Position numbers and translations under genes: made by a program. Shown one piece after another: positions 11,768-23,539 of a DNA stretch of 64,000 nucleotides (the stretch's first letter is position 1; each line of letters opens with the position of its first letter). The stretch is taken from NCBI RefSeq assembly GCF_031755915.1, contig NC_083382.1, positions 12,411,001 through 12,475,000 on the forward strand, given 5' to 3'. A model generated the notes under the pieces. It was not told the origin of the DNA. It saw only the letters and a program-made list of their open reading frames with translations, and ran no database searches. This DNA comes from Ziziphus jujuba (Eukaryota; Streptophyta; Magnoliopsida; Rosales; Rhamnaceae).

Positions 11768-12145
11768 ATGGCCACGTCCAAATCTAATGTTACCGTACTG
11801 ATTCTTGTTGCATTCTTTGTGTTGTCAATAGGTGCGTATCATCTTGGCATATCAATTTAATGAATGGATGTTTTGGTTTTAGTTTTAATATTTTGCTTTT
11901 TGTTAATCAATTTTTATGGATTTTGATAATATCCTTTTTTTTAACATATTTTTGTTTTTCTTTTTGTTTATTTAACAGAATACAACAAAGTGGACGCTGC
12001 AGTGTGTTGCACTGAGAATGAGAAATTTGGAATTTGTATACCAGGAAATGATGATGGCAGATGTGACGCATTTTGCAAACCAGACTGCAGAGGAGGTGAA
12101 TGTAAACTAAGAGGCGGCCGTCACAGATGTCACTGCTATTGCTGA
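11768..12145 (+). CDS. Defensin-like cysteine-rich secreted peptide, copy 2
   Basis: Exons 11768-11831 and 11979-12145, with the intron boundaries of copy 1; 76 residues. The mature region (exon 2) encodes exactly the same residues as copy 1. Its three base differences are all synonymous (Phe, Cys and Cys codons). Exon 1 has four differences, two of which change the signal peptide (Phe4 to Ser, Ala6 to Ser). The intron differs at about one base. The ten-cysteine pattern with C-x3-C, G-x-C and C-x-C is complete. The product is expected to enter the secretory pathway and be processed near the Ala-Ala before the first cysteine pair. Both copies look intact. Expression and role cannot be judged from sequence. 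Confidence 0.85.
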
Positions 12146-12789
12146 TCTCTTCTGCATACTCTCTCACTGAATGATTTTATAATCAAATAAATTATATAAA
12201 CATAAATAAAGCAAGCTGAACGACGTTGTTCTGTAATTGGACTGGTTTTCTAGTAAGATAATCTTGCAAGGCTGTTGTTTGTGGCCAATTAAACAATTAT
12301 TTCTTCCAATATTAACATTCAAGTTTTTTTTTGTTTTTTTTTTTTAAATATTCCACCGTACTTTGCTTGGCTTTTATTTTCAGGTTTGATAGCATTGATT
12401 GATAGTGTATTATTTTCATTCATGCATGTATTTTAAGAACAAAATCAAATAATTTGTAAATATTTGACCTATAAGAGCCTAGTAAATATATTTTTCTAAC
12501 AAATCCTTCAGGGAAGTCCCACACACCAACAGGTTATTATATGTCATTTTTTTACATCATGTTAAATTTCATCTAAACCAATCAATGGTTTAGATTACAG
12601 GGGTACCATATTAGGAATACCGTAGGAGGATCCTCTTTATTTGTATGAAGAGAAATTTTGACGCAGGAGACAGTCATATAAACCATATAAAGGGAAACAT
12701 TTACTTTTTCCATTTCAAGATTATTGGGAAATTTGGCAGCATGTAAGTTGGCCTTTTAAACCCAACTGTTGTAGAATTTTCCAGATCCT

Positions 12790-13053
12790 AATTCTGAGTT
12801 AGCAACCCATTCTCAAGAATTGGCAGAGTTTGGAGCTGGGGATATATCACTATTACATCAGTTAGTTGGAAACCTAAACTATAAATGCTTAATATGGGTT
12901 TACGCTCTTTAGCTATATTAAGTCTTGGTACGGGAAACCTTAGCCAATAACTCACCCCGTCCTTGAAAATAATACATTCCATGGTTGCATACCTTGTTTG
13001 CTTACAATCACTGAGGCTTACCTTGAGGGTCAAATCCCTTCTTTTGTTCGGAA
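12790..13053 (+). pseudogene. RLP relic, unit 2, part left of the copia insertion
   Basis: Collinear with 2385-2664 of unit 1. The frame is not open here: a stop interrupts the equivalent of the unit 1 ORF and the first LRR is partly deleted. The relic continues directly at 20012 once the copia element and one copy of CTTAA are ignored. Confidence 0.65.
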
Positions 13054-13058
13054 CTTAA

Positions 13059-13486
13059 TGTTAAATAAATTAATTAAATGTGGACTTTGCATAATCAATT
13101 TCTCACTTACAAGGTCCGTTTATGCCATTAATGGGACTGGCTTATTTTATTATTTGTAGTAGGGCCCTTCGTCACACACTCTCTATAAGACTTCAGTTGG
13201 CCCATTAGACTGGAGGACCAACTCTTATCATAAGCCCATGGACTTGCACAGACTATAAAAAGGATCTAGGGCAAGCAAACAACATATACTGTATTTTATT
13301 ATTGAGATTAGGGTTTTCAGAGATCTGAGAGTGGTTTGAGAGTAGTGTGTCCATAGGCACTACTTTACATTATTTTCTGTTTCGCAGATAGTAGATTGAT
13401 AGTTTATCAATGGCTGCCTTCGGAGGTTAGTATTTTATACTTGATTGGAATTTATTATGCATATTAAGATCCTTAAAATTCTAACA
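13059..13486 (+). repeat. Copia 5' LTR
   Basis: 428 bp, beginning TGTTAAATAA and ending TTCTAACA. A TATA-like box TATAAAA lies at 13254-13260, the expected place for the element's promoter. The 3' LTR has an additional five bases (CACAG repeated) just before its TATA box. Confidence 0.93.
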
Positions 13487-14958
13487 ATTGGTATCAAAGC
13501 ATGGTTAATATGTATAATAAATTTCATGTGATTATTCGGATTATTACTGTATGTTCGGCCTTTAAATAATCTGTACATGTTTTTTTGTTTATTTTTCCTT
13601 CTTCTCCAATTCGAATACATGTGTAGATTAAGAGAATCAAAATTACATATCTTGTGAATATATAAGATTCATGCCCGATTGTGTTTGTGATGTTTATATA
13701 TTTGCTGGAATCTGTGTGATAATACTTTCGATTATGTATGCATATCTATATATAACCCAATTGCTATTTCTTCATTAAAAAAAAATAAAAATAAAAAATC
13801 AAACCCTTAAAATCCGAATAATGGTTATTGATGCTATTTGAAAACTGGGCTATGTTTTATTGGAGTTTATGGATTGCATGTAGTGGTTTAGACTAATCAA
13901 TTTGGTTCAAAACCTTGTAAAAATCTGTTGATTTTGAACCTTCCATGGCCGAATATAAACCTTGCTTGGGTGTTTATTTTAGGTTGATTTTACATCAAAT
14001 TGATTTGTGGGAAACGTTGCCCAAAGGAAGACGAAACTATCGCCGCCGGTATTGCCGGAAACGGAGTCCGGAACGGCGAGATAGATCCGGGTAATAAATC
14101 GGGTCGCGGGACCCATACAGGTTGGAATTGGGTCAGACCCGACCCGGCTAGCTGAGGAAGAAGGCGCGAACGACATGCCATTTTGGGCTGACTGCTGACA
14201 TCAGCAGATGACGTCAGCAGGCCAAAAAAAAACTTATTTATTTTTATTCTCATTTATTTTTTTATTTTTTTTAATTATTGATTTATTTGTTGTTTATTTA
14301 TTAATTAATTTAATGATTCAATTGTTCAATTTATTTATTTATTGTTTATTTATTTGTTTAATTATCACATTCCAATTTTATTAAACTAAATTAAATATTT
14401 GTGATTGAAAAATTGGATTGTGTGAGCTTACCCAAAGAGGCTTTGTGCCTAGTTGTGGTATAGTAGTGTGGGATTTTAGGTACTCACCTGTCGTGAGACT
14501 TATTTTGTCTGCATTATGTGTACCAATGTAATGTGTGTTGGCATAGTGGATGGGTTATCTTTTATTTACCTATATCATGAAATTGCCAATTTGTTAATTA
14601 TCTCTCACTTATTAACTAGGGTCTATACAGGTAACTAGGCTACCCTGTCGGTGGTTTTAGTTGCTTTGTATGACGCCTAAAATGGCAGTGAAAGTTAATT
14701 GAATACCATGAATCGCAGGTTCTGGGTTACCCTGTCGGTGATTCAGTTCAATGCTTTTGATTGTGGTTATTTGGTTGACTGTCCCTGACCCGTGTAAGGG
14801 TATCTTTAGTGCTACAAAGACCCTAAGCGATATTTATGTTTGTGTTTTTGTGTTGAGGGGCTGGAAAATAGTAATTGAATTGTCTTATAGTTTTGAATGT
14901 CTTGTTGTTTACTATTTTTACAGCTAGTAGCACCCCAAACCTTCTACCCATAACTGCC
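13487..14958 (+). other. Copia untranslated leader
   Basis: Primer-binding site at 13489-13500, followed by about 1.4 kb without a supported reading frame. A GC-rich stretch (about 14030-14220) lies between AT-rich stretches. Open frames on the minus strand here (13979-14253) overlap this leader and match no known family. Confidence 0.6.
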
Positions 14959-17900
14959 ATGATGAAATTGGATTGGACAAATTATTAGAAATGGAAGAAA
15001 ACCTTAGTTATGAATTTGACCTTCATGAAATTGGATTTGGCTTTGGAGATAGATTCACCAAAGATACCAACTGATGAGAGTACTGCAGTAGCTAAGAAAC
15101 TTTATGAGGATTGGAAGCACTCTAATAAGTGCTGTATGATGATGATGGAAAATTACATGGATGAGGCTATATATGCTAGTATTCCTAAAGTGGATACTGT
15201 AAAGGACTTCTTGAGGAGATAGGAAAGAAGTTTATCAAGTTTGATATGAATGAGAAGCATTATTATTTGGACCTATTGAATAATACCAAGTATGATGGTA
15301 TTAAAGGAGTAAGGGACCATATTATGCTACTTTCCTCCTATTATAATAAGTTGAAGGACCTTAAAATGGACATTGGAGAGGATTTCTTGACCTATTCTAT
15401 AATGAGGAGTCTTCCATCACAGTTTGATAATATAAGGTCGAGTTTGAATACTAAGAGAGAAGGTTGTAGCTTGGAGGAATTGACTGCTATCCTTGTCAAG
15501 GAAGAGGATGATATTAAATTAAGTAAGTCTAGGTCTGTTGGTATGGTTTCACATCAGGTAGATAAGTCCTAGAAGTTTTTCTAAAAGAAGGGACAAGGAT
15601 TCAAGCCAGGACAAGGTTTCAAGCCTGGGCAGGGTTTTAACCCCAATAGGAAGAAGTTTTCTGGTATGAAGCCTAAAGGGCCGAGGGATGTTGCTTTTCA
15701 GATTAGAGAAAGGGAAGAGTACTTCAATGGAAGGTGTGGATACTGGAATAAAGTTGGACACAAGAAGATAGACTGTTGGACCTTAAAGGGAAAGCAAGAG
15801 AAGAAAGGTAATATTTTAATGATTGAGACCAATATTATTGATGTGCCTATGAATTCTTGGTGGTTAGATACTGGAGCAACAATTCATGTTACTAATTCAT
15901 TGCAGAGGATGATTAGCCGAAGGGGCCCAACCAATCTTGAGCAGCATATTTATATGGGAGATAGCTCAAGAGTGAAGGTGGACATTGTGGGAACAATCAA
16001 GTTGAAGCTTGCCACTGGATATGCTTTGGAGTTGCAAAAAGTTTCTTATGTACCTTCAATAAGAAGAAACTTGTTATCTATTTCTGTTTTGGATAGTCAA
16101 GGTTATAGTTTTTTGTTTGGAAATAACAAAGTTGAATTATTTAAGGATGGTAAATTTGTTGGTTTTGGAACTTTATGTGGCAATTTATATAAGCTTGATT
16201 TATTTAATAATGGTCTCAATTTCTTTGTTAATTCTATTGTTGCTCCTATTGTTGCTTCCAAACGCCCAAGAGTTAATGACAATTTCTCAATGTTATGGCA
16301 TAAACGTTTGGGACATATTTCTAGGCACAGAATGGAAAGGTTAGTGAAGGATGGGATACTTCCTAATCTTGATTTCTCTGATCTGTTGACTTGTGTTGAA
16401 TGTGTGAAAGGGAAGTTAACTGCCAAGGTAAGAAAGGATAAGTTAGCTAGGTGTGGAGATGTTTTGGAGTTAATCCACACTGACATATGTGGACCTTTTA
16501 CACCAACTGCTTTTGGTGGTTATAGATATTTTATTACCTTCATTGATGATTACTCTCGTTATGGACATGTTGAGCTTATTCGTGAGAAGTCAGATTCTTT
16601 AGTTGCCTTTAAAGAGTTTAAGGTAAAGATGGAGCTTCAAAAGAATAAGAAAATAAAAGCTGTAAGGTCTGATAGAGGTGGTGAGTTTTATGGTAGATAT
16701 GATGAGACTGGAAAGAACCCAGGGCCTTTTGCTATTTATTTGCGTGAGTGTGGCATTAATGCGCAATATATGATGCCTGGTACACCTCAACAAAATGGCA
16801 TAGCTGAGAGAAGGAATAGGACTTTGTTGGATATGGTGCGGTCTATGTTGGCAAATTCTAGTTTGCCAGATTATTTGTGGGAAGAGGCTTTAAGGATGGC
16901 GGCTTATATTTTGAAACAAGTTCCAAGTAAGTCCGTTCCTAAGACACCTTTTTGAGTTGTGGTCAGGAAGAAAGCCTAATTTGCACCATTTTTTAATATG
17001 GGATTGCAAAGCTGAAGTAAGGATTTATAATCCCCAAATTAAGAAGTTGGATCCTAAAACCATTAGTGGATATTTTGTTGGCTATTGTATAGGATCTAGG
17101 GGTTCAAGATTCTTTTGTCCTTCTCACACCACCAGGATCGTGGAATCAGACAAGGCCATTTATTTTGAAGATGATTTTGGATTTGATGATAATAATGGAA
17201 CAAGGGTGCCTCAATTTAGAGAAGAAAGTATTTTAATTCCCAATATAGTTGTTCCTGATAGAGATATTGTTGATCCAGTAGTTAATAAACCAGTAGTTGG
17301 TCAGAATGAACTCATTGTTGAAGAGCAGGATATTCCAGCTATTGCAGATGCTGATGTACCTTTGAGGAGGTCACAAAGGACTAGGAGATCAGCTATTCCT
17401 GATGACTATGAGGTTTACTTGCAGGAGCATGAGTTTGACATAAGTAATGATTCAGATCCAGTCACTTATGAGGAGGCCATAAGCAGTTCAAACTCAAATT
17501 TTTGGTTGGATGCAATGGAAGATGAAATGAAATCCATGGCATCAAATGGAGTTTGGGATTTGGTTGAGTTGCCAGAGGGTAGCAAGCCTATTGGGTGCAA
17601 ATGGGTCTTTAAGACTAAAAAAGACTCCAACGGTCAAATGGAGAGGTATAAGGCTAGACTTGTAGCTAAAGTGTTTAGCCAGAAGGAAGGAATTGATTAT
17701 ATAGAGACTTTCTCTCTTGTATCCATAAAGGATTCTTTTAGAATTATTATGGCGATAGTGACACATTATGACTTGGAGTTGCACCAAATGGATGTCAGAA
17801 ATGCTTTTCTGAATGGTGATTTGTATGAGGATGTGTATATGGTTCAACCAGTTGGCTTCCAGCAAACAGGGAATGGTAATTTGGTTTGTAAGTTTAAGAA

Positions 17901-19023
17901 GTCAATTTATGGTCTTAAACAAGCTTCGAGACAATGGTTTCTCAAGTTTGATGAGGTTGTCATCAGAAATGGCTTTAAGGAGAATGTGGTTGATAGGTGC
18001 ATATATATGAAGGTCAATGGGAGTAGTTTTATATTTCTAGTGTTGTATGTTAATGACATACTTTTGGCTACTAATGACACTGACCTATTGTCTAAGACAA
18101 AGCAGATGTTGTGCAACCATTTTGATATGAAAGATTTTGGTGAAGCTTCTTTTGTTTTGGGCATCAAGATTGTGCGAGATAGGACTAATTATGTGTTGCA
18201 GTTGTCTCAGAGAGCCTATATTGATAGAATCCTTAAGAGGTTTGATATGCATAATAGTTCTCCTGGAAGTGTGCCAGCCACAAAAGGTGAAAGGTTTTCT
18301 AAGGATCAATTTCCCAAGAATGATAGAGAAAGGATGGCAATGAAGAATGTTCGCTATTCTTCAGCAGTGGGTAGTTTGATGTATGCTCAAGTTTGTACAC
18401 GGCCTGATATAGCTTTTGCTGTGGGTGTGCTTGGTAGATTTATCAGCAATTCTGGTCCTATTCATTACCAAGCAGTTAAAAAGGTCTTTAAGTATCTTTA
18501 GGGTACTAAAGATCATATGTTGACATATCGTCGCACCAACTCTCTTGAAGTAGTTAGTTATAGTGATGCAGACTATAAAGGTTGTGTGGATGATAAGAAA
18601 TCTACCACTGGTTATATATTTAACATGGCAGGAGGTGCTGTGTCTTGGCGGAGTGCCAAGCAGTCAGTGACAGCATCCTCGACTATGGAGGCAGAATATG
18701 TGACGTGTTATGAGGCTACCCGTCATGCAGTTTAGTTACGGAATTTTATCCGTGATTTAGGAGTAGTTGATTCCATTAAGAGGCCTATTATGATGTATTG
18801 TGATAATACTGCAGTGGTGTCTTTCTCCAATAATTTAAAAGGTACGCCTGGTGCGAAGTACATTGATGTGAAATATTTTGTGGTAAAGGAGAAAGTTGAA
18901 GAAGACCTCATTACTGTTGTTCACACGCCGACTTATAGCATGGTGGCAGATCCACTGACCAAGGCTTTACCGATAGGCATATTTGAGGAGCATGTGTCCC
19001 GTATGGGATTGTTAGGCAGTTGA
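14959..19023 (+). pseudogene. Copia gag-pol polyprotein, broken by stops and frameshifts
   Basis: Gag starts near 14959. A zinc-knuckle-like site near 15735 has Trp where the second Cys of C-x2-C-x4-H-x4-C is expected. The protease motif DTGA is near 15867. The integrase shows its His-His-Cys-Cys motif (LWHKRLGH, then CVEC) near 16290-16420, then the acidic core from HTDICGPF onward. Reverse transcriptase (about 17560-18100) reads YVND in place of the usual YVDD, so a catalytic Asp is Asn at 18052-18054. RNase H follows to 19023. Breaks are in-frame stops at 14986, 15570, 15582, 18499 and 18733, a frameshift near 15205-15245, and one extra T in a T run at about 16949-16953. It cannot encode active enzymes. 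Confidence 0.93.
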
Positions 19024-19573
19024 GACTGCTGTGGGTCAGTGGGAGTTTATTATGTATTCTGCAGTAATATCCATGTTGAGCATTATTTATTTCTTTGAGT
19101 ATTTTTAATACATTGATGTATGTGGATCATTATTTATTCATGAGATGATTTATTACACATATTATTGCTCCTAATATTTACAGGCCTGTTTAAGACTTTT
19201 AGTCCATGTATATATGTGTATGTTGATCTACAGGTGCCATGGTGAGTCCCTACTACCTAGTTTGGGTATATTGTTGTATCCTGTCGATACACGATGTGCT
19301 CGAATGAAATGGTATTGTATGTGTTTGGGGATTGCACATGGTTAGGTAAATCTCTACTACCTAGACTGAGTTTATGGCATGCAAAATGCTCAGTTGAAAT
19401 GGTATCACATTTTGGGAGATTTAGTGAAAGAATCTCTATTACCTAGTCTGATGTATTGTTGTGTCCTGTCGGCATACTATATATTTAGATGAAATGGTAT
19501 CATGGTTCAGGAGATTCTATAGTAAGTGAGTTTGGATTATATATGTAATGATTATGCAGTCCAAGTGGAAGAA
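19024..19573 (+). other. Copia 3' untranslated region and polypurine tract
   Basis: About 550 bp between the polyprotein stop and the 3' LTR. It contains three loose repeats built around CTACTACCTAG and GAAATGGTAT (near 19250, 19310-19370 and 19440-19500). It ends with the purine-rich tract next to 19574. Confidence 0.6.
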
Positions 19574-20006
19574 TGTTAAATAAATTAATTAAATGTGGAC
19601 TTTGCATAATCAATTTCTCACTTATAGGGCCCATTTATGCCATTAATGGGACTGGCTTATTTTATTATTTGTAGTAGGGCCCTTGGTCACACACTCTCTA
19701 TAAGACTTCAGTTCGCCCATTGGACTGGAGGACCAACTCTCATCATAAGCCCATTGACTTGCACAGCACAGACTATAAAAAGGGTCTAGGGCAAGCAAAC
19801 AACATATACTGTATTTTATTATTGAGATTAGGGTTTTCAGAGATCTGAGAGTGGTTTGAGAGTAATGTGTCCATAGGCACTACTTTACATTATTTTCTAT
19901 TTTGCAGATAGTAGATTGATAGTTTATCAATGGCTGCCTTCGGAGGTTAGTATTTTATACTTGATTGGAATTTATTATGCGTATTAAGATCCTTAAAATT
20001 CTAACA
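19574..20006 (+). repeat. Copia 3' LTR
   Basis: 433 bp, aligned over its full length with the 5' LTR. It ends TTCTAACA and is followed by the CTTAA target duplication, after which the RLP relic resumes. Confidence 0.93.
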
Positions 20007-20011
20007 CTTAA

Positions 20012-20560
20012 CCCAGCTTACTCTTTTATTGCTTGAAAAGAATCAACTCAAAGATGAAATTCCATCTTTGTTTGAAAACTTCACTCTTTTAACTCACTCA
20101 ATTCTTCGAACAAACAAATTGCATTGTCTTGTGGCATCTTCCCTTGGTAGACTAACGAGCTTCACTTTTTTGGACCTTTCAAGTAACAATTGCAATGTTC
20201 AAATCCCCTGTTTTCTTCAAAACCTCACCCATTTTACTGACTTAGATCTTGATAGCAATAATTTTACCGGTCACATTACTTCTTGCCTTGGAAACCTGAC
20301 AAAATTTACTTACCTTGACGTTGAAAATAATAAATTGTGTGGTTCCGTTTCTTATTCATTTACAAGAATAACAAACCTTGAACATCTTTACGCCGATGAT
20401 AATAAATTGATCGGAATGCTGAATTTTGACGTGATATTAGGCTTGAAAAATCTAAATGCACTATCATTTTCATTGACATGTTATCGCTTCTTATTCAAAC
20501 TTGAAAAATAAATGCAACTTTTCCAAGGTTCCAAATGTTTGGCTTGATTCATGCAACTAT
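20012..20560 (+). pseudogene. RLP relic, unit 2, part right of the copia insertion
   Basis: Open for 160 codons (20029-20511), with LRRs matching unit 1, for example FTFLDLSSNNCNVQIPCF and LDVENNKLCGSVSYSF. It is collinear with 2670-3200. LRR-like text continues weakly out of frame past 20511. Neither N-terminal nor membrane segments are present, so this is a fragment separated from its left part by the copia element. Confidence 0.8.
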
Positions 20561-21574
20561 GGTAGGGTTCATTCCTTCTAAAGCCTAATAATGAGCCACC
20601 ACACTTGAGAACACGATAAACCATCAAAAAGAGGCTAATCTAGCCATGAAAAATTGATCAATGGCTAAGATTAGTTCTTGGAGTCCACTCATTAAAAACT
20701 TGGACAGGGTCGCGCCAAATACGGTGCTTAGTTGCAAAGAAACTGATTTGGGGAATCAAACGCTTGGAAAATTGGTGCTGGAGATGAAGGGCGTGCTGAA
20801 TTGGTGAGGGGCACACTCAAATGGTGAGAGACGCGCCAAATTTGGTGCTTACGCACAGTGACTGCTACCTGCCCTCTTTGAAAACTCCCTAAAATGAATT
20901 TAGGCTTCTCCATAATGCTTCAAGCTTCAATAAAACCTTGAATTTGTAAGACTCCTCTTAATAGCTTCAAAAATCATCCAATTTGCAACAAAATCCAATT
21001 TTGAACCGTTCCTACAAAATGCACACAAAATTCGTCAAAATAACCTGAAAGCTTGAGTTCTCACCCCCTAATTAAGCCTTAAAAAGATACCTATAAGTGT
21101 GTAAATCCTCACTTATCAACAAGCAATTGCATGCTAGGTGTAACAAAGTTTTAAAAGAATACTTCACTTATTTTTTCATCTTTAATTAGCAAACAAGACT
21201 TATAACATTATTTTTTTAGTTAAATTTGACAATGGAAATGAAATTACTACCACTAATAATAATATTAGAATCTAAAATAGAATAAAGATTACAAACTGCC
21301 AAAAACATGTAATATTATAAGCGTAGTATATGAAATTGAATATGCAATGTGCTTGCTGCATATCTAGTAAGCCCATCTTTTGAACAAGATGGTTATTTGA
21401 CAGATATATATACATATATATAAACATGAATAAGAAAATCCGACTACAAAATGACATAAAAATAGGCCCGCCATGGAGATAATGCAGTGCAAAAATTATA
21501 TAATGTTTTCCACAATTAATAAAGAAAAAGGAAAAGGTAAGCATTGTGTGTTCACTATGGAACAATGCCCAAAC
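20561..21574 (+). repeat. Tandem duplication unit 2, non-coding part
   Basis: 20561-21190 matches 3200-3844, and 21191-21574 matches 10314-10696. The two halves are contiguous here but separated by the LTR complex in unit 1, so this copy shows the original order. I see no gene in it. Confidence 0.8.
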
Positions 21575-22548
21575 CAATGTTGTCAAATCGTTAATTTAAA
21601 CATAAATTGGTTTGTTAAAATTAAGAAACATGTATCAAAATGAAACATATATTGTAAAATACACTCAAGAAGTTTGAATCAAAACAATAATTACATTATA
21701 ATTAAATTAAGTTAACATTGTTAAAATTGTAAAACGTGTAACGGTATTTTAAATTAGATTTACATGGTTATATTATTATATATATAGTTACATTACACAT
21801 CACTTCCTATTTTATTAATTATTTAAAATATTAAAGAGGACTTTTATTGGATTTGCATATTGGCCTTGAAAGAATATATCACAATATCACATTTTAATAA
21901 ATAATAGAAAAATAAAGATTTTCATTCACTTGCACTTGGATCTCCTATCTTATCAATTTATTGCTTCATCTCTTTAGCCAATGAAAATTAAAAAGATAAA
22001 GAAATAAAATAATAAACCTTCTTTATTATTTTATTTGTTCTTTACTCACTTACATGTGGAGTCTCTCATCTTATCAATTTATTGTTTCATCTCTTTAACC
22101 AATAAAAATTATAAATAAATAAATAAATAAAATAATAATAAATTTTCTTCCTATCTACTATTATCATCTTCGTTTTTTTATCTACTTCTATATCGTCTTC
22201 TTTTCTATTTTTCCAACAAATCATCATCATCTTTTTCTCTTTTTCTCTTATTCATAGATCATCATTGTGTTCTTCTCCACTTCTCAAATAGATTTTTTCT
22301 AAAGTATTTTGTAGTTAGAAGATTAAAATCAATTGAAGAACATGCAAACAAAATTATAAAGTTTGAAATCAGTGAATCGACGATTCAATTAAATCGTGCG
22401 ATTCAATTAGGTAAAAATGTATAATTCACCTACAAATTAATTCAAACATACAATTTTTATCGTTAGACATCCATTCCAATATGAATCAGATGATTTGTAT
22501 CATGAATCAAATGATTCTATTGTGAATTGTCCGTTTTTAACAACACTG
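21575..22548. mobile_element. hAT-like non-autonomous DNA element (974 bp)
   Basis: Imperfect terminal inverted repeats: the left end is CAATGTTGTCAAATCG, and the right end read inverted is CAGTGTTGTTAAAAACG. Flanks GCCCAAAC (21567-21574) and GCATAAAT (22549-22556) look like a decayed 8-bp target duplication. The empty site in unit 1 reads GCCTAAAC (10689-10696). The interior is AT-rich, with direct repeats around TTTATTGTTTCATCTCTTTA (near 21958 and 22078) and no transposase frame. The hAT assignment rests on the CA-G/A-TG ends and the 8-bp duplication. Confidence 0.6.
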
Positions 22549-22596
22549 GCATAAATAGATATGATAATTTTTCTATACATCAAATTATCTTGTTAA

Positions 22597-23539
22597 TTGA
22601 GGGGATTAATACTTCAGCATTTTCTTACTTTTATTAGTGCTTTTACACTTTTGTTCTTCCTACTAATATACGATCCAAAACAAGGATTTTCTTTTATGCA
22701 AACCAGGTGCCATGATAGTGAGAGTTCTGCTTTGTTGGAATTTAAAGAAGGCTTTATCAATGGAAACTGTTTTTCTGGTGATTCTTTTTCATATCCTAAG
22801 GTTTCAACCTGGAAAATTACTAAAGGTAAGAACACTAACATAGACTGTTGCTCATGGGATGGAATTGATTGTGATGAGGTTACTGATTATGTCATAAGCC
22901 TTGAACTCAGTAATAGTTTCCTCCTTAGTTCTATGAACTCCACCAATAGTCTTTTACTTCTAGTCCATATTGAAAGGCTCAATCTTGCCAACAATAACAT
23001 CAACTACTCCTCAATCCCAACTCAACTAACCCATCTTTCATAGCTAACATATCTAAACCTCTTACACTCCTAGTTTTATGGTCGAGTTCCTATGGAAATT
23101 GGATCGTTTTCAAAGCTATCCTCTTTTGATTTGTCTCTCAATACTGATTCAGTTTTCAATAAAAAGCTTTTGAGACTGGAAGGTTCAAGCTTTAGAATCC
23201 TCATCTGGAACTTAACAAGAATTGAATACTTTTCCTTAGCTATGTTGTCGTAGCTTCTTTTGTGCCCAAACTCTTTGTAAAATTTAACTTCTTTCACTGC
23301 TCTGGATCTTAGGGATTGCAGATTGTATGGTGAATTTCAACTTAACTTTTTCATCTACCGAATCTTCAGTATCTTAATGTGTCCAGAAACCAACAAGTCA
23401 CTGGCCGCTTTCCAAAATTTCAATTGAGCAACACCCTCAAATATCTAGTGCTTGCCAACGTAAGTTTCTCTGGTACGCTACCTACTTTACTTGGTAACCT
23501 TACACAACTTATTCCATTGGACCTCTCTATAAACAATTT
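22597..23539 (+). pseudogene. RLP 5' half relic, unit 2
   Basis: An open frame of 148 codons has a hydrophobic signal-like start (FTLLFFLLIYDP), an LRRNT cap (CHDSESSALLEFKEGF, then the Cys-Cys-Ser-Trp-Asp-Gly-Ile-Asp-Cys core) and a first LRR (IERLNLANNNINYSSIPTQL). The ATG used in unit 1 has been deleted together with about 20 bp, leaving only a TTG at 22597. The frame stops at 23041 (a TAG where Trp is expected). LRR text continues with more stops to about 23539, where an LTR block interrupts it. A downstream piece of such a receptor is at 27298-27760. Confidence 0.85.

Larger units (their letters stand above)
11397..13053 (+). repeat. Tandem duplication unit 2, left part (before copia insertion)
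   Basis: Copy of 988-2664 containing the second defensin-like gene and the upstream edge of the RLP relic. Differences by eye are scattered substitutions and small indels, including a deletion of about 25-30 bp at the start of the LRR coding stretch (near 13020). The unit is split at 13054-13058 by the copia element and resumes at 20012. Confidence 0.85.
13059..20006 (+). mobile_element. Ty1/copia LTR retrotransposon, full length, degenerate
   Basis: Two LTRs (13059-13486 and 19574-20006) start TGTTAAATAA and end TTCTAACA. A 5-bp target duplication CTTAA lies at 13054-13058 and 20007-20011. A primer site TGGTATCAAAGC matching plant initiator-tRNA(Met) is at 13489-13500, and a purine-rich tract AAGTGGAAGAA precedes the 3' LTR. 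The pre-insertion site survives in unit 1 at 2665-2669. The polyprotein order protease, integrase, reverse transcriptase, RNase H identifies Ty1/copia. The element sits within an RLP relic. LTR differences by eye are about 14 substitutions and one 5-bp indel, suggesting an insertion that is not recent. Confidence 0.95.
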
